Shown piece by piece: positions 38,653 to 46,657 of a stretch of 49,643 nt of DNA. Location of the stretch: positions 1-49,643 of the forward strand of contig JAAWQX010000015.1 in NCBI GenBank assembly GCA_022800755.1. The letters are read 5' to 3'. The stretch comes from Oscillospiraceae bacterium (lineage in GTDB: Bacteria; Bacillota; Clostridia; Oscillospirales; Oscillospiraceae). A program made the translations under genes and the position numbers. The notes beneath the pieces are model-generated. The model was not told the DNA's origin. It made no database searches and was given only the letters and a program-made list of their open reading frames with translations. The first letter of the stretch is position 1; every line of letters starts with the position of its first letter.

Positions 38653-39992
38653 AGCTGCCGGAAACCAAGTCCGCCCGCTGGGGCGTCATCGCCGGCTTAG
38701 CCGCCGTCGCCGCGGCCTTTTACGCCCTGAACGTGCTCACCTGCCTGTACGCCGACGACTATTCCTACACCTACACTTTTGCGGTCACAGAGGGCAAATA
38801 CCGCATTTCCAACCTGTACGAACTGTACCTCTCCCAGCGCAACCACTACCTGGTCATGAACGGCCGCACGGTGGTGCACACCCTGGCACAGCTATTCCTG
38901 ATGTGGGGCAAACCCATCTTCAATGTGCTGAATACAATCGCATTTGTGGGGCTTGGCTGCCTGATATACCGGAGCGGAAGCCCAAAAAGTGGGGAACTCC
39001 GCCCGGCCCAGCTCTTTTTTGTGTTTGGCCTGCTGTGGGTGGTGACCCCGGCCTTCGGCGAGAGCTTTTTGTGGCTGGTGGGTTCGTGCAACTACCTGTT
39101 CGGCATCCTGTTCATCCTGCTGGCCCTCCTCCCGGTGACCGCCGCCCTGGACGACGGTTTCGCCCCCATGTCCGGCTGGAAAACGCCCCTGTATTTCCTC
39201 CTATGCATCCTGGCGGGCTGGACGAACGAGAACAATTCCGTCGCCCTTGTGGTGATTTTCCTGTGCTGCATCCTCTGGCTGCTGGTGACGAAGCAGAAGA
39301 TCCCCGCCTGGCTTTGGGCGGGACTGGCGGGCAGCGTCATCGGCTGTCTGCTCTTGTTGCTGTCCCCCGGCGAGGCCACGCGCCTTGCCAACAGCGGCGG
39401 CTTCGGCGGCCTTGGTGTATGGCTGCGGCGCTTTGTGAGCATCACCGGACGATTGCTGGTTTATCTGGGCTTGGAACTGGGCCTCATCGCGCTATTTTTC
39501 CTCAAGGGCCTGTTCAGCAAGCGCCCGGTAAAAGCCCTGCTGAAGTCCGGCATTTTCTTCCTCGCAGGCCTTGCCAGCACCTATTCCATGATCCTGTCCC
39601 CCCAATTTCCCACCCGCACCTGGAGCGGCCCGGTGATATTTTTTGCCATCGTATTGGTGTCCCTGTGGCGCTGGGTGGAGCCGGAACCGGACAGAACCCA
39701 CCGTGGCCTGACCATCGCGGTCTCTGTCCTGGCGATTTTGGCGGTGGCGGCCACCTACGTCCGCGCGGCCCAGGACCTGAACGAGACCCGCCACGCTGTA
39801 CAGCTTCGTGAGGCCCACATCGCCGAGGAATTGTCCGCCGGACGCCGGGACGTGACCTTATCCCCCATCCACGGCGAAACCAAGTGGAACTGCTACCAGA
39901 AATACGACGACCTAAATGACGACCCCACCCAATGGCCCAACACAGCCTACGCCATGTACTACGGGCTGGACAGCGTGTCAAAAACGAAATAA
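38649..39992 (+). CDS. DUF6056-like polytopic membrane protein, candidate GT-C glycosyltransferase
   Basis: A 447-residue protein with about ten membrane helices. Directly after the first helix is CLYADDYSYTYTF (Asp36 and Asp37), placed like the acidic motif in the first external loop of GT-C enzymes that use polyprenyl-phosphate sugars. I assign DUF6056 from overall similarity in pattern. In the three-component model it would move the flipped sugar onto an external acceptor such as a wall polymer. ATG 38649 overlaps the GT2 stop codon and follows AGGAGG; the longer upstream frame is rejected. Confidence 0.8.
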   Translation: MKLPETKSARWGVIAGLAAVAAAFYALNVLTCLYADDYSYTYTFAVTEGKYRISNLYELYLSQRNHYLVMNGRTVVHTLAQLFLMWGKPIFNVLNTIAFVGLGCLIYRSGSPKSGELRPAQLFFVFGLLWVVTPAFGESFLWLVGSCNYLFGILFILLALLPVTAALDDGFAPMSGWKTPLYFLLCILAGWTNENNSVALVVIFLCCILWLLVTKQKIPAWLWAGLAGSVIGCLLLLLSPGEATRLANSGGFGGLGVWLRRFVSITGRLLVYLGLELGLIALFFLKGLFSKRPVKALLKSGIFFLAGLASTYSMILSPQFPTRTWSGPVIFFAIVLVSLWRWVEPEPDRTHRGLTIAVSVLAILAVAATYVRAAQDLNETRHAVQLREAHIAEELSAGRRDVTLSPIHGETKWNCYQKYDDLNDDPTQWPNTAYAMYYGLDSVSKTK

Positions 39993-40020
39993 AAAACGCT
40001 CCCCAGGGGAGCGTTTTTTT
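39993..40020. terminator. Bidirectional intrinsic terminator
   Basis: ACGCTCCCC/GGGGAGCGT stem flanked by A and T runs on both strands. It overlaps the stop codon of the converging hydrolase gene by two bases. Confidence 0.92.
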
Positions 40021-41125
40021 ATTTGTCAGCCTTAGCCGCCTCGAACTGCGCGGCGATGAACCGCCCCAGCAGCCGGTTCATATTTTTTCGCCGGGCCTTA
40101 TCATATCCGGCCACGGTCTTACGCATCACCGCCAAATACTTCAGCCCCCCGTCGCCAAGTTCCGTCAGAGTCTTGGCCCCGGTAGATTCCAGCACTTCAA
40201 ACAGGTCCGTGATGAGGGTCTGCCGTTCCCCGGCGGTCATGGAATCGAACCACAGCCGCATAGCCGCGTCGGAGTGCTCCCCGAAGGCGGAGCGCTCCGT
40301 GAGGTAGACATAGTGGTCCCGCTCCACATCCCAGGAAAAGGGGTCATGCTGCAGCAGCCCGGTTTGGGCGGAGCGGATGATTTTATAGTTCTCATCATGG
40401 GTCAGCAGCATCCCCACCAGAGATGACTGCGGCACAAAGGTGATGCACCGGTCCCGCAGTTCCCGGTATTCGGAACTTTCCAGCATTTCCCGGGAAAACC
40501 CCGGCCCGTCGTTGCTGTACGCCCGGATGACCCGCTGCCGCACGGTAGGTTCGGCGTGGACCACAGACCAGATGGCCAGGTTCCCACCCTTGGAATGCCC
40601 GCCGGTGCGGATACCGCCGGGGAACTGCCGGGCCACCTGATTGAGATACGCCGCGGCCCGGTCCTGGGCGGGGACATGGGACATAAAGGTCATGTTAAAA
40701 TCCTCTTTCCAGCCCACGATGGTGTCGTCGGTCCCCCGGAACGCGGCGAACAGCGACCCGTCGGACAGCCGGAAGCTCAAGGCGGCGAACTGCATTTCCC
40801 GCTGTTCGTCGATGGTATTTTCAAAGGCGAACAATTCCGCGTCAGCGAACCGGGGGCAATCCGCGGCCTGCCGGGCCAATTCCAGCGTATCATCGGGAAT
40901 GATGGCCCCGAAGCGCTTGCTTTTTTCCGGTGTTTTGTTGAACCGCGCCATCGCGTCGTGAAACGTCACGGTCCCCAGCTCGCCCGGCGCCGGCACGATG
41001 CCCGCCAGGTCCAGAAACGCGCACATGGACAAGATGACGCTATCCACTTCATTAAAAGGCGCATGGGCGAGGGTCAGATCCCCCCGCCAGCGCAGATAAT
41101 CATTGATGGTGTTGATTTTTTTCAT
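40019..41125 (-). CDS. DUF2974 (Mbeg1-like) alpha/beta hydrolase
   Basis: A 368-residue protein with a lipase-like nucleophile elbow, GGHSKGGNLA (serine at about residue 180), preceded by FAAFRGTDDTIVGWKEDF, as in the DUF2974 family. It is predicted to be a cytoplasmic or peripheral serine hydrolase; the substrate is unknown. There is no signal peptide. ATG 41125 is chosen over an earlier in-frame ATG because the leader contains a possible extended -10 (TGCTATAAA, 41148-41156) and a GGTGAG-type ribosome site. Confidence 0.8.
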   Translation of the reverse strand: MKKINTINDYLRWRGDLTLAHAPFNEVDSVILSMCAFLDLAGIVPAPGELGTVTFHDAMARFNKTPEKSKRFGAIIPDDTLELARQAADCPRFADAELFAFENTIDEQREMQFAALSFRLSDGSLFAAFRGTDDTIVGWKEDFNMTFMSHVPAQDRAAAYLNQVARQFPGGIRTGGHSKGGNLAIWSVVHAEPTVRQRVIRAYSNDGPGFSREMLESSEYRELRDRCITFVPQSSLVGMLLTHDENYKIIRSAQTGLLQHDPFSWDVERDHYVYLTERSAFGEHSDAAMRLWFDSMTAGERQTLITDLFEVLESTGAKTLTELGDGGLKYLAVMRKTVAGYDKARRKNMNRLLGRFIAAQFEAAKADK

Positions 41126-41216
41126 ACGCTCACTCACCCGCAGTTTTTTTATAGCATATCCCAAGGCGGAAAAAGAAACAAGACGGAAATTGTAAACAAA
41201 ATATGCAGACTGCGTC

Positions 41217-41245
41217 TTGTGTGTCCGGGAAAATGATGCTACAAT
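41217..41245 (+). promoter_or_regulatory. Promoter of the GH26-like gene
   Basis: TTGTGT (41217-41222), 17 bases, TACAAT (41240-41245) with TGC extended -10. Confidence 0.5.
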
Positions 41246-41279
41246 GGCTATGTATTATAATATTGTTAGGAGATGCTAT

Positions 41280-43058
41280 ATGAGACAAACAAAATGCGTA
41301 TGCGTCCTGCTTCTGGCACTGCTGCTGTTAGTGACCCTGCTGCCCGGCGGTGTTTTGGCAAATGAGAGCACCACCACCGGACATTATGCGGCTAAGGACC
41401 TGGGTGCGAACACGGAAATTTATGCAGTGATGGATACTGCTGGCAGCGATTATCCCTATTATGGTGCGAAATGGGAGCCGAAAGGCGGCGTATGGTACGG
41501 CCGCACGGCCCAGGGCGGTTCTCTGGGCGGCAGCAAGTACGGCCTGGTGAACGGCGACGTGCTGGCGAACGAAAGCATAGTGTCCTATTATTATGGCTTG
41601 AGCAACGAGTATTCCCTGGAATACTGGTCTTATATCTACGGTTCCGCCCTGGCGGACGGCAAGCACGCGTTCCTGGTCTATATGAACTTCGACAACGAAG
41701 GCTCCGACTGCGCCGCTATCACCGCCGGCAGCTACGACGCGAAGCTGACGGAGACTTTCCAGTACCTGAACACTATGAGCTTCCCGGTCTTTGTGCGGAT
41801 TGGCGGCGAAATGAACGTATGGGACAACGCTGCGTCTGCGGCGGACTACATCGCGGCATACCGGCACATTGCGGGTCTGGCCCGGGATTACGCGCCCAAT
41901 GCGGCGCTGATTTTCGCCCCGAACTACTCCAGCGCCTACCAGGTAGACATGGACACGTTCTATCCCGGGGACAGCTACGTGGATTGGGTGGGCACCTCCC
42001 TGTACTATAACCGTTACCACCACAGCGGCGACACCGCCCGGGACGAATTCTACGGCGTAGGCAAATACGGCGACGCGCTGCTGAACGTCCAGCAGACGGT
42101 GAACCTGGCAAAGCTGCACAACAAACCTGTGTTCATCACCGAGGGCGGATCCAGCAACAAATTCGGCGACACGGACAACTCTTCCTGGGCCGCGGACCGG
42201 ATGCAGCGGGCTTACGCCTATCTGCCCATGGTCTACCCCCAGATCAAAGCCATGGTGAGCAGCGACTACGGCATCGAGTGGGAGAAGACCGATTACAGCT
42301 TCACGAAAAACCCGGTGGTGAGCGCGGCATACAACACCGCGGTGGAGAACAACCCCGCTCTGGTCAGCAACATCCATGACACGGGCAAATATTACACGAA
42401 ATTCTCCACCCTCACCGGCAATCTGGACGGCACTATTCAACTGGCGGCCTACACCCAGTCCGACGCGAAGCCCTCCGCCACCTGGACGGTAGACGGCAAA
42501 GTGATCGCCACGCCCACGGACTACCCCTACGCCTGCACCCTGAACGCGGGCGAGCTGTCCTCCGGCAAGCACACCGTCGAGGTCAAGTTCTCCAACGGTG
42601 AGAGCAAGTCCTACACGTTCCAGACCAAGACCTACACCGCGAACCCCACCAACGACAAGCTGTACGTCAACGGCGAGGAGCAGACCCCGTCCATCTACAA
42701 GATCAACGACAGCAACTACTTCAAGATCCGCGACATTGCCGCCCTGCTCAACGGCAGCGGCAAGCAGTTCGAGGTAGGCTTTGACGCGTCCACGGGCAGC
42801 GTCACGGCCACTTCCGGCCAGGCCTACACCATGACCGGCACGGAACTCACCGGCGGCGGCAGCACCAAGGCCCAGCCGGCAAACCCCTCCGGCAGCACGA
42901 TCTACGTCAACGGCCAAAAGCTGGACCTGACCGTGTACAACATCGACGGCTTCAACTACTTCAAGCTCCGTGACCTGGGCCAGGCGCTGGACTTCTACGT
43001 AGGCTATGAAGCCGGCGTGGGCATGACCATTTCCGGCGACAAAGGCTACGAAAAATAA
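41280..43058 (+). CDS. Secreted GH26-like glycoside hydrolase with C-terminal stalk-type domains
   Basis: A 592-residue protein with a clear signal peptide (basic start, 15-residue hydrophobic core, cleavage near VLA-NE at about residue 27). The next 330 residues look like a TIM-barrel hydrolase of the GH26 mannanase type: RIGGEMN carries a probable acid/base Glu177, and FITEGGSS a probable nucleophile Glu288, 111 residues apart, as in that family. A linker domain follows, then two related C-terminal modules (IYKINDSNYFKIRDIA; VYNIDGFNYFKLRDLG) resembling copper-amine-oxidase N-terminal/stalk domains that hold enzymes in the wall. It would act on a beta-mannan-like or self glycan outside the cell. 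Start from AGGAG before 41280. It sits between the glycosylation module and uppP. Confidence 0.8.
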   Translation: MRQTKCVCVLLLALLLLVTLLPGGVLANESTTTGHYAAKDLGANTEIYAVMDTAGSDYPYYGAKWEPKGGVWYGRTAQGGSLGGSKYGLVNGDVLANESIVSYYYGLSNEYSLEYWSYIYGSALADGKHAFLVYMNFDNEGSDCAAITAGSYDAKLTETFQYLNTMSFPVFVRIGGEMNVWDNAASAADYIAAYRHIAGLARDYAPNAALIFAPNYSSAYQVDMDTFYPGDSYVDWVGTSLYYNRYHHSGDTARDEFYGVGKYGDALLNVQQTVNLAKLHNKPVFITEGGSSNKFGDTDNSSWAADRMQRAYAYLPMVYPQIKAMVSSDYGIEWEKTDYSFTKNPVVSAAYNTAVENNPALVSNIHDTGKYYTKFSTLTGNLDGTIQLAAYTQSDAKPSATWTVDGKVIATPTDYPYACTLNAGELSSGKHTVEVKFSNGESKSYTFQTKTYTANPTNDKLYVNGEEQTPSIYKINDSNYFKIRDIAALLNGSGKQFEVGFDASTGSVTATSGQAYTMTGTELTGGGSTKAQPANPSGSTIYVNGQKLDLTVYNIDGFNYFKLRDLGQALDFYVGYEAGVGMTISGDKGYEK

Positions 43059-43071
43059 GAAAATCCAAAGC

Positions 43072-43103
43072 ACCCCGGCAGCGAATTTGCTGCCGGGGTT
43101 TCA
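43072..43103 (+). terminator. Terminator of the GH26-like gene
   Basis: CCCCGGCAGC/GCTGCCGGGG stem, six-base loop, short T tail. Confidence 0.75.
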
Positions 43104-43111
43104 TATTTGGA

Positions 43112-43140
43112 TTGTTTTATACATAAAATCGTGCTATACT
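43112..43140 (+). promoter_or_regulatory. Promoter of uppP
   Basis: TTGTTT (43112-43117), 17 bases, TATACT (43135-43140) with TGC extended -10. Confidence 0.6.
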
Positions 43141-43182
43141 GTCTGGGTAAATCTGGCAACACCGATTCAGAAAGGCGCGCGT

Positions 43183-44007
43183 ATGGACCTGATCGAATTA
43201 CTGAAAGTCATATTACTGGGCATCGTGGAGGGCGTCACGGAATGGCTGCCCATCAGCAGCACGGGGCACATGCTCCTGCTGGATGACCTCATTGCCCTGC
43301 AAATGAGCGAAGCGTTCAAGGAAATGTTTTTTGTGGTGATCCAGCTTGGCGCGATCCTGGCGGTGGTAGCGGTATTCTGGGACCAGATGTGGCCGTTCCG
43401 CTTCCGACAAAAGCCGGTGATCCAAAAGGACATTTTCTCCATGTGGTTCAAAGTCGTGGTCGGCTGCATCCCGGCGGGCGTGCTGGGGATTTTGTTTGAC
43501 GACTGGCTGGAAGCCCATTTCGGCACCCCTTACACCATCGCGGCAATGCTGATTCTCTACGGTATGCTGTTCATTTTAGTGGAAAACTGGAACAAGCGCC
43601 ACACCCCCCGCATGGAAACGCTGTCGCAAATTGACTACAAAACTGCCCTCATCATCGGCTTTTTCCAAGCCCTGGCCATGATCCCCGGCACGTCCCGCTC
43701 CGGCGCGACGATCATCGGCGCGCTGCTGCTGGGGGTTTCCCGCACGGCGGCGGCGGAGTTCACCTTTTTCCTGGCGGTGCCCACGATGCTGGGCGCGAGC
43801 CTGGTAAAGCTGGTGAAATTCGGCCTGGGCTTCACCACTTGGGAGGTATTCATCCTGATGACCGGCGTGGTGGTCGCCTACCTGGTGAGCGTAGCGTCCA
43901 TCCAATTCTTAATGAACTATGTCCGTAAGCACGATTTTAAGGTGTTCGGCTATTACCGCATCGTCCTTGGCGTCATCGTGATATTCTACACGATCCTGCG
44001 CCATTGA
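43183..44007 (+). CDS. uppP: Undecaprenyl-diphosphatase
   Basis: A 274-residue polytopic membrane enzyme with both BacA/UppP signatures: EGVTEWLPISSTGH near the N terminus and PGTSRSG with GVSRTAAAEFTF in the second half. It removes one phosphate from undecaprenyl pyrophosphate outside the membrane, recycling the lipid carrier for peptidoglycan and surface glycans, and confers bacitracin tolerance when abundant. The start follows AAAGG. It is transcribed alone. Confidence 0.96.
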   Translation: MDLIELLKVILLGIVEGVTEWLPISSTGHMLLLDDLIALQMSEAFKEMFFVVIQLGAILAVVAVFWDQMWPFRFRQKPVIQKDIFSMWFKVVVGCIPAGVLGILFDDWLEAHFGTPYTIAAMLILYGMLFILVENWNKRHTPRMETLSQIDYKTALIIGFFQALAMIPGTSRSGATIIGALLLGVSRTAAAEFTFFLAVPTMLGASLVKLVKFGLGFTTWEVFILMTGVVVAYLVSVASIQFLMNYVRKHDFKVFGYYRIVLGVIVIFYTILRH

Positions 44008-44018
44008 AAATAAAATCA

Positions 44019-44042
44019 GCCCCCGCTCAACAGAGCGGGGGC
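44019..44042. terminator. Terminator hairpin between converging genes
   Basis: GCCCCCGCTC/GAGCGGGGGC stem with an AACA loop. The minus-strand tail (GATTTTATTTTC) is the more T-rich. Confidence 0.8.
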
Positions 44043-44047
44043 AAATT

Positions 44048-45334
44048 TTATGCCAGCGTCGGACTTATGATATCCCAAACCTCGTCCACCGTCAGCCCAT
44101 AAATACTGTACTCCACCCCAGTCCCATCGGGATACAGCACGTGGAATTGATAAGAATCGGCCTTCGCCTCTTTCCGTCCGCAAATCACATCCAGCGTCAC
44201 ATCCTCCGCCCGGAACGTGGGGAAACACAGCGTATCCACCATTTCAAACGGCAGTTCCTCGCCCCAAACATCCCCACTGTGCAGCCGCAGGTCCCAGGTC
44301 TCGGCTGCGCTGATATCCACAGGCGTGTACATTCCGGACGCGCTGCCCTCCGGCCTGTTGATATACAGATGCACCCTGTCCTGCCCCCGGCGCCACCAGA
44401 CCACCAGATGATTGTCGATGCCCTCCTGATACACCAGCTTCCCGCCGAACTCCCCGAAGCCCTCGGGCAAAGCCTCCGGCAGATACGCCGCGAAATCCGC
44501 TTCTTTCAGCGCCTCGCCGTAATCATCGAACCACACCGCGCGAAATTCCGGCACATCTTCCAACTGCGACACAGCCTCCAAAGACACCCCGCCATTGACC
44601 ACATACCAGATAAACATGGTACTGTCGGAAGATTCCTCGATGCTCTTAAACTGCGCCCGCACGCCGATATCCCCGGCGAGAAACGCGCTGTTGTAGTGAT
44701 ATTCCTTCACCCCGTCGCCGTTAGAATCGTAATGCGCGCCCCAGCTTCGCACGTCCACGCCGTTGACCTCCGTCACCGCGCCGTCGCCGCCGGCGATGCA
44801 AGTGGGCGGGATCTCCCCCGGCGCGAGTTCAATGTAGGCTTCGTCCCCGTTTTCCGCGGCGACGCGCAAGGACACCAGCCACAAAGCGCCGTACCCATCG
44901 TAAATCGCCTGCCCCCGGACACTCGCGTCCTGCCCCCAAACGCCGGGAAGCACAAGATTCGGGGACTCCAGCACCTCTTCCAACTGATGGGGCAGCAGCT
45001 CCACCGTAATAGCCCCATCCGGCAGGGCAATGTCTGCGGCCATATCGCCGTTTTTCAAGTTCGGATAGGGGATATCCGGCAGTTCGGTCGGGTCCCCGCA
45101 ATGATCGCCCAGCACGCCCATCTGGCTCAAAATGTCCACGGCATCGTTGGAACTTTCCGGCACCCTTGCCGTCCAGCGCCAGACCCCCAGTCCCACGATG
45201 ACCGCGGCGCAAGCCGCCATGGCCGCGTACCGCTGCCACTGCCCGGCCCGTTTCGGCGGGTCCAACACCAGCAGCCGCTCATGCAGCCCCTCCGACACCG
45301 CCTGCCGGTCCATATATTTTGAATAATATTTCAT
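44048..45334 (-). CDS. Membrane protein partner of the ECF sigma factor (putative anti-sigma factor)
   Basis: A 428-residue protein with about 35 cytoplasmic residues, one membrane helix (about residues 37-53) and a large external domain of about 370 residues. No classical zinc-binding anti-sigma motif (HxxxCxxC) is visible in the short cytoplasmic part. The start codon overlaps the sigma-factor stop (ATGA), the standard arrangement for an ECF sigma and its membrane-bound regulator. The external domain is not recognised; late in it, FGGKLVYQEGIDNHLVVW resembles extracellular parts of clostridial anti-sigma-like proteins. The role is inferred from context. Confidence 0.7.
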   Translation of the reverse strand: MKYYSKYMDRQAVSEGLHERLLVLDPPKRAGQWQRYAAMAACAAVIVGLGVWRWTARVPESSNDAVDILSQMGVLGDHCGDPTELPDIPYPNLKNGDMAADIALPDGAITVELLPHQLEEVLESPNLVLPGVWGQDASVRGQAIYDGYGALWLVSLRVAAENGDEAYIELAPGEIPPTCIAGGDGAVTEVNGVDVRSWGAHYDSNGDGVKEYHYNSAFLAGDIGVRAQFKSIEESSDSTMFIWYVVNGGVSLEAVSQLEDVPEFRAVWFDDYGEALKEADFAAYLPEALPEGFGEFGGKLVYQEGIDNHLVVWWRRGQDRVHLYINRPEGSASGMYTPVDISAAETWDLRLHSGDVWGEELPFEMVDTLCFPTFRAEDVTLDVICGRKEAKADSYQFHVLYPDGTGVEYSIYGLTVDEVWDIISPTLA

Positions 45335-45813
45335 AGTTCCTCCTCCGTGAGCAGCGTCCGCAGGCGTGCCCTGGCCCGGGACATCCGTGACCGCACGGTC
45401 CCCTCGGCCTCGCCCAAGATTTGCGCGATCTCCGCGGTCTTGTAGCCCTCGTAGTAGTGCAGATGAATGACCGTCCGTTCTTTCACGGGCAAAGCCATCA
45501 ACTCTTCCAGCTCCCGCCGCTCGTCCACAGACGCCATAGTGAAAGCCTCATCCAGCGGCACGGTTTTCCGCCGCCACGCGGCCCGCAGCCGGTTTTTGCA
45601 CCCATTGACCAAAACCCGCATCAGCCATCTGCGCTCATGCTCCGGCCCATCCAGCGCCGGACGCTTCTCCAAAAATTTCAAAAACGCTTCCTGCACCGCG
45701 TCTTCCGCCTCCACGCCGTCGGCCAAGATCGCCAACGCCGCGCGGTACAGCCGATTTTCATTCTCAAACACGACCCGTTCCCAGTCCACCGGCCGGTTGG
45801 TCCCGGAACCCAT
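45331..45813 (-). CDS. ECF-type RNA polymerase sigma factor
   Basis: A 160-residue protein with region 2 (LYRAALAILADGVEAEDAVQEAFLKF) and region 4 (PVKERTVIHLHYYEGYKTAEIA, then GTVRSRMSRARARLR) and no region 1 or 3, the plan of extracytoplasmic-function sigma factors. It redirects RNA polymerase to envelope-related promoters. ATG 45813 has GAGGCGG upstream; a GTG at 45831 is an alternative. An ECF-like promoter just upstream suggests autoregulation. It is co-transcribed with its membrane partner. Confidence 0.93.
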   Translation of the reverse strand: MGSGTNRPVDWERVVFENENRLYRAALAILADGVEAEDAVQEAFLKFLEKRPALDGPEHERRWLMRVLVNGCKNRLRAAWRRKTVPLDEAFTMASVDERRELEELMALPVKERTVIHLHYYEGYKTAEIAQILGEAEGTVRSRMSRARARLRTLLTEEEL

Positions 45814-45835
45814 GGCATCACCGCCTCTCACTAAA

Positions 45836-45864
45836 CATACGAATCAAAGCCCCAAAATGTTGCA
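45836..45864 (-). promoter_or_regulatory. Putative ECF-dependent autoregulatory promoter
   Basis: On the minus strand, TGCAAC (45859-45864), 17 bases, CGTATG (45836-45841). The AAC core at -35 and CGT at -10 match the general style of Bacillus ECF promoters (TGAAAC-16-CGT). Confidence 0.55.
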
Positions 45865-45908
45865 CCGGAAAAAATTTCCCCCGCATCCTCGTTCGGAAAA
45901 AGAGCCAA

Positions 45909-45936
45909 CAAAAAAGGAATTCGCAAAGCGAATTCC
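45909..45936 (-). terminator. Intrinsic terminator upstream of the sigma operon
   Basis: GGAATTCGC/GCGAATTCC stem with a three-base loop and a minus-strand T run. It is flanked by distant arms CGTTCGGAAA/TTTCCGAACG, giving a nested structure. Confidence 0.7.
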
Positions 45937-46076
45937 CAATCGGCGGTTTCCGAACGAAAAAGGAGGGGCGCGCCCATCCTAACAGCGGCCTTCTGGCCGC
46001 CGGCGCGAGTGCGCCGTCAAATTCTCCGCAGGCGAATTTCCGCAGGGCGGATTCATTCCGCCCGTCGCGATCCAAT
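45937..46076. other. Hairpin-rich non-coding segment between two terminators
   Basis: Contains GCGGCC-TTCT-GGCCGC, AAATTC/GAATTT arms with a CCGCAGG loop, and GCGGATTCATTCCGC. An 85-codon open frame crosses it on the minus strand, but it has no ribosome site and overlaps the sigma promoter. No gene is supported. Confidence 0.5.
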
Positions 46077-46113
46077 AAAAAGGGGACCCCACGAAATCAA
46101 AGATTTCGTGGGG
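46077..46113 (-). terminator. tRNA-Leu terminator
   Basis: A 12-bp stem CCCCACGAAATC/GATTTCGTGGGG, loop TTT on the minus strand, then TCCCC and five T. Confidence 0.88.
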
Positions 46114-46200
46114 TGGTGCCGGTGACCGGGCTTGAACCGGTACGGTGTTGCCACCGAGGGATTTTAAGTCCCTTGCGTCTGCCAATTCCGCCACACCGGC
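46114..46200 (-). tRNA. tRNA-Leu (anticodon UAA)
   Basis: An 87-base gene including an encoded CCA end. Acceptor arms GCCGGTG/CACCGGC pair fully. The anticodon arm is AGGGA-CTTAAAA-TCCCT, giving UAA (reads UUA/UUG leucine codons). The long variable arm CGGTGGCAACACCG is typical of a class II tRNA, and the T arm GACCGGGCTTGAACCGGT (as read on the plus strand) is intact. It has its own strong promoter and terminator. Confidence 0.97.
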
Positions 46201-46209
46201 GCAGCAACC

Positions 46210-46238
46210 ATATTACCACTTGCCCGCGCCCCTGTCAA
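46210..46238 (-). promoter_or_regulatory. tRNA-Leu promoter
   Basis: On the minus strand, TTGACA (46233-46238), 17 bases, TAATAT (46210-46215), ending about nine bases before the mature tRNA. Confidence 0.8.
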
Positions 46239-46264
46239 GAACGCAAAGAGAGAATCAGTACATA

Positions 46265-46293
46265 TTGAATCGAGGAGCAGTTCATGATAAAAT
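46265..46293 (+). promoter_or_regulatory. Promoter of the ABM-like gene
   Basis: TTGAAT (46265-46270), 17 bases, TAAAAT (46288-46293). Confidence 0.6.
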
Positions 46294-46323
46294 AAACCGA
46301 ACGACATTGAAAAGGAGACAAAT

Positions 46324-46623
46324 ATGGCGCAGACAGCATGGATTTTTTCGTATAAGCTCAGGAAAAACGTAAGCGAGGAACAGTTTATCGAACGGACCCA
46401 AAAGCTGCACGATGAAGTCATTTCCAAGGCGAAGGGCTTCATATCCTGGGACCACTATCTGCAAAACGATACCTGGACGGACTTTGTCCTGTGGGAAACG
46501 GAAGAGGACGCGAACAACGCCACGACCATAGGCCAGGGAAAAGAAGTCACGGAAGACTTCTATGCCTGCATCCGGATGCAAACCTGCAGATCACTGATCT
46601 CACGCTTGGTAAAACGATATTGA
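46324..46623 (+). CDS. Small dimeric alpha/beta-barrel (ABM-like) protein
   Basis: A 99-residue soluble protein whose pattern (AWIFSYKLRKNVSEEQFIE, GFISWDHYL, WTDFVLWETEEDAN) fits the ferredoxin-like dimeric alpha/beta barrel shared by antibiotic-biosynthesis-monooxygenase-like and EthD-like families. The specific function is unknown. It has an AAAAGGAG site, its own promoter and a strong terminator, so it is a single-gene unit. Confidence 0.8.
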   Translation: MAQTAWIFSYKLRKNVSEEQFIERTQKLHDEVISKAKGFISWDHYLQNDTWTDFVLWETEEDANNATTIGQGKEVTEDFYACIRMQTCRSLISRLVKRY

Positions 46624-46625
46624 GC

Positions 46626-46655
46626 AAAAACGGCGGGCCTCGGCCCGCCGTTTTT
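46626..46655. terminator. Bidirectional intrinsic terminator
   Basis: CGGCGGGC-CTCG-GCCCGCCG flanked by A5 and T5, between converging genes. Confidence 0.92.
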
Positions 46656-46657
46656 AA

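Noticed and set aside
41328-43073. 581-codon open frame antisense to the GH26-like gene
   Set aside because: Val/Ala/Gly/His-rich shadow of a well-supported secreted enzyme.
45818-46075. 85-codon minus-strand open frame between tRNA-Leu and the sigma factor
   Set aside because: No ribosome site; it crosses a terminator, several hairpins and the sigma promoter.
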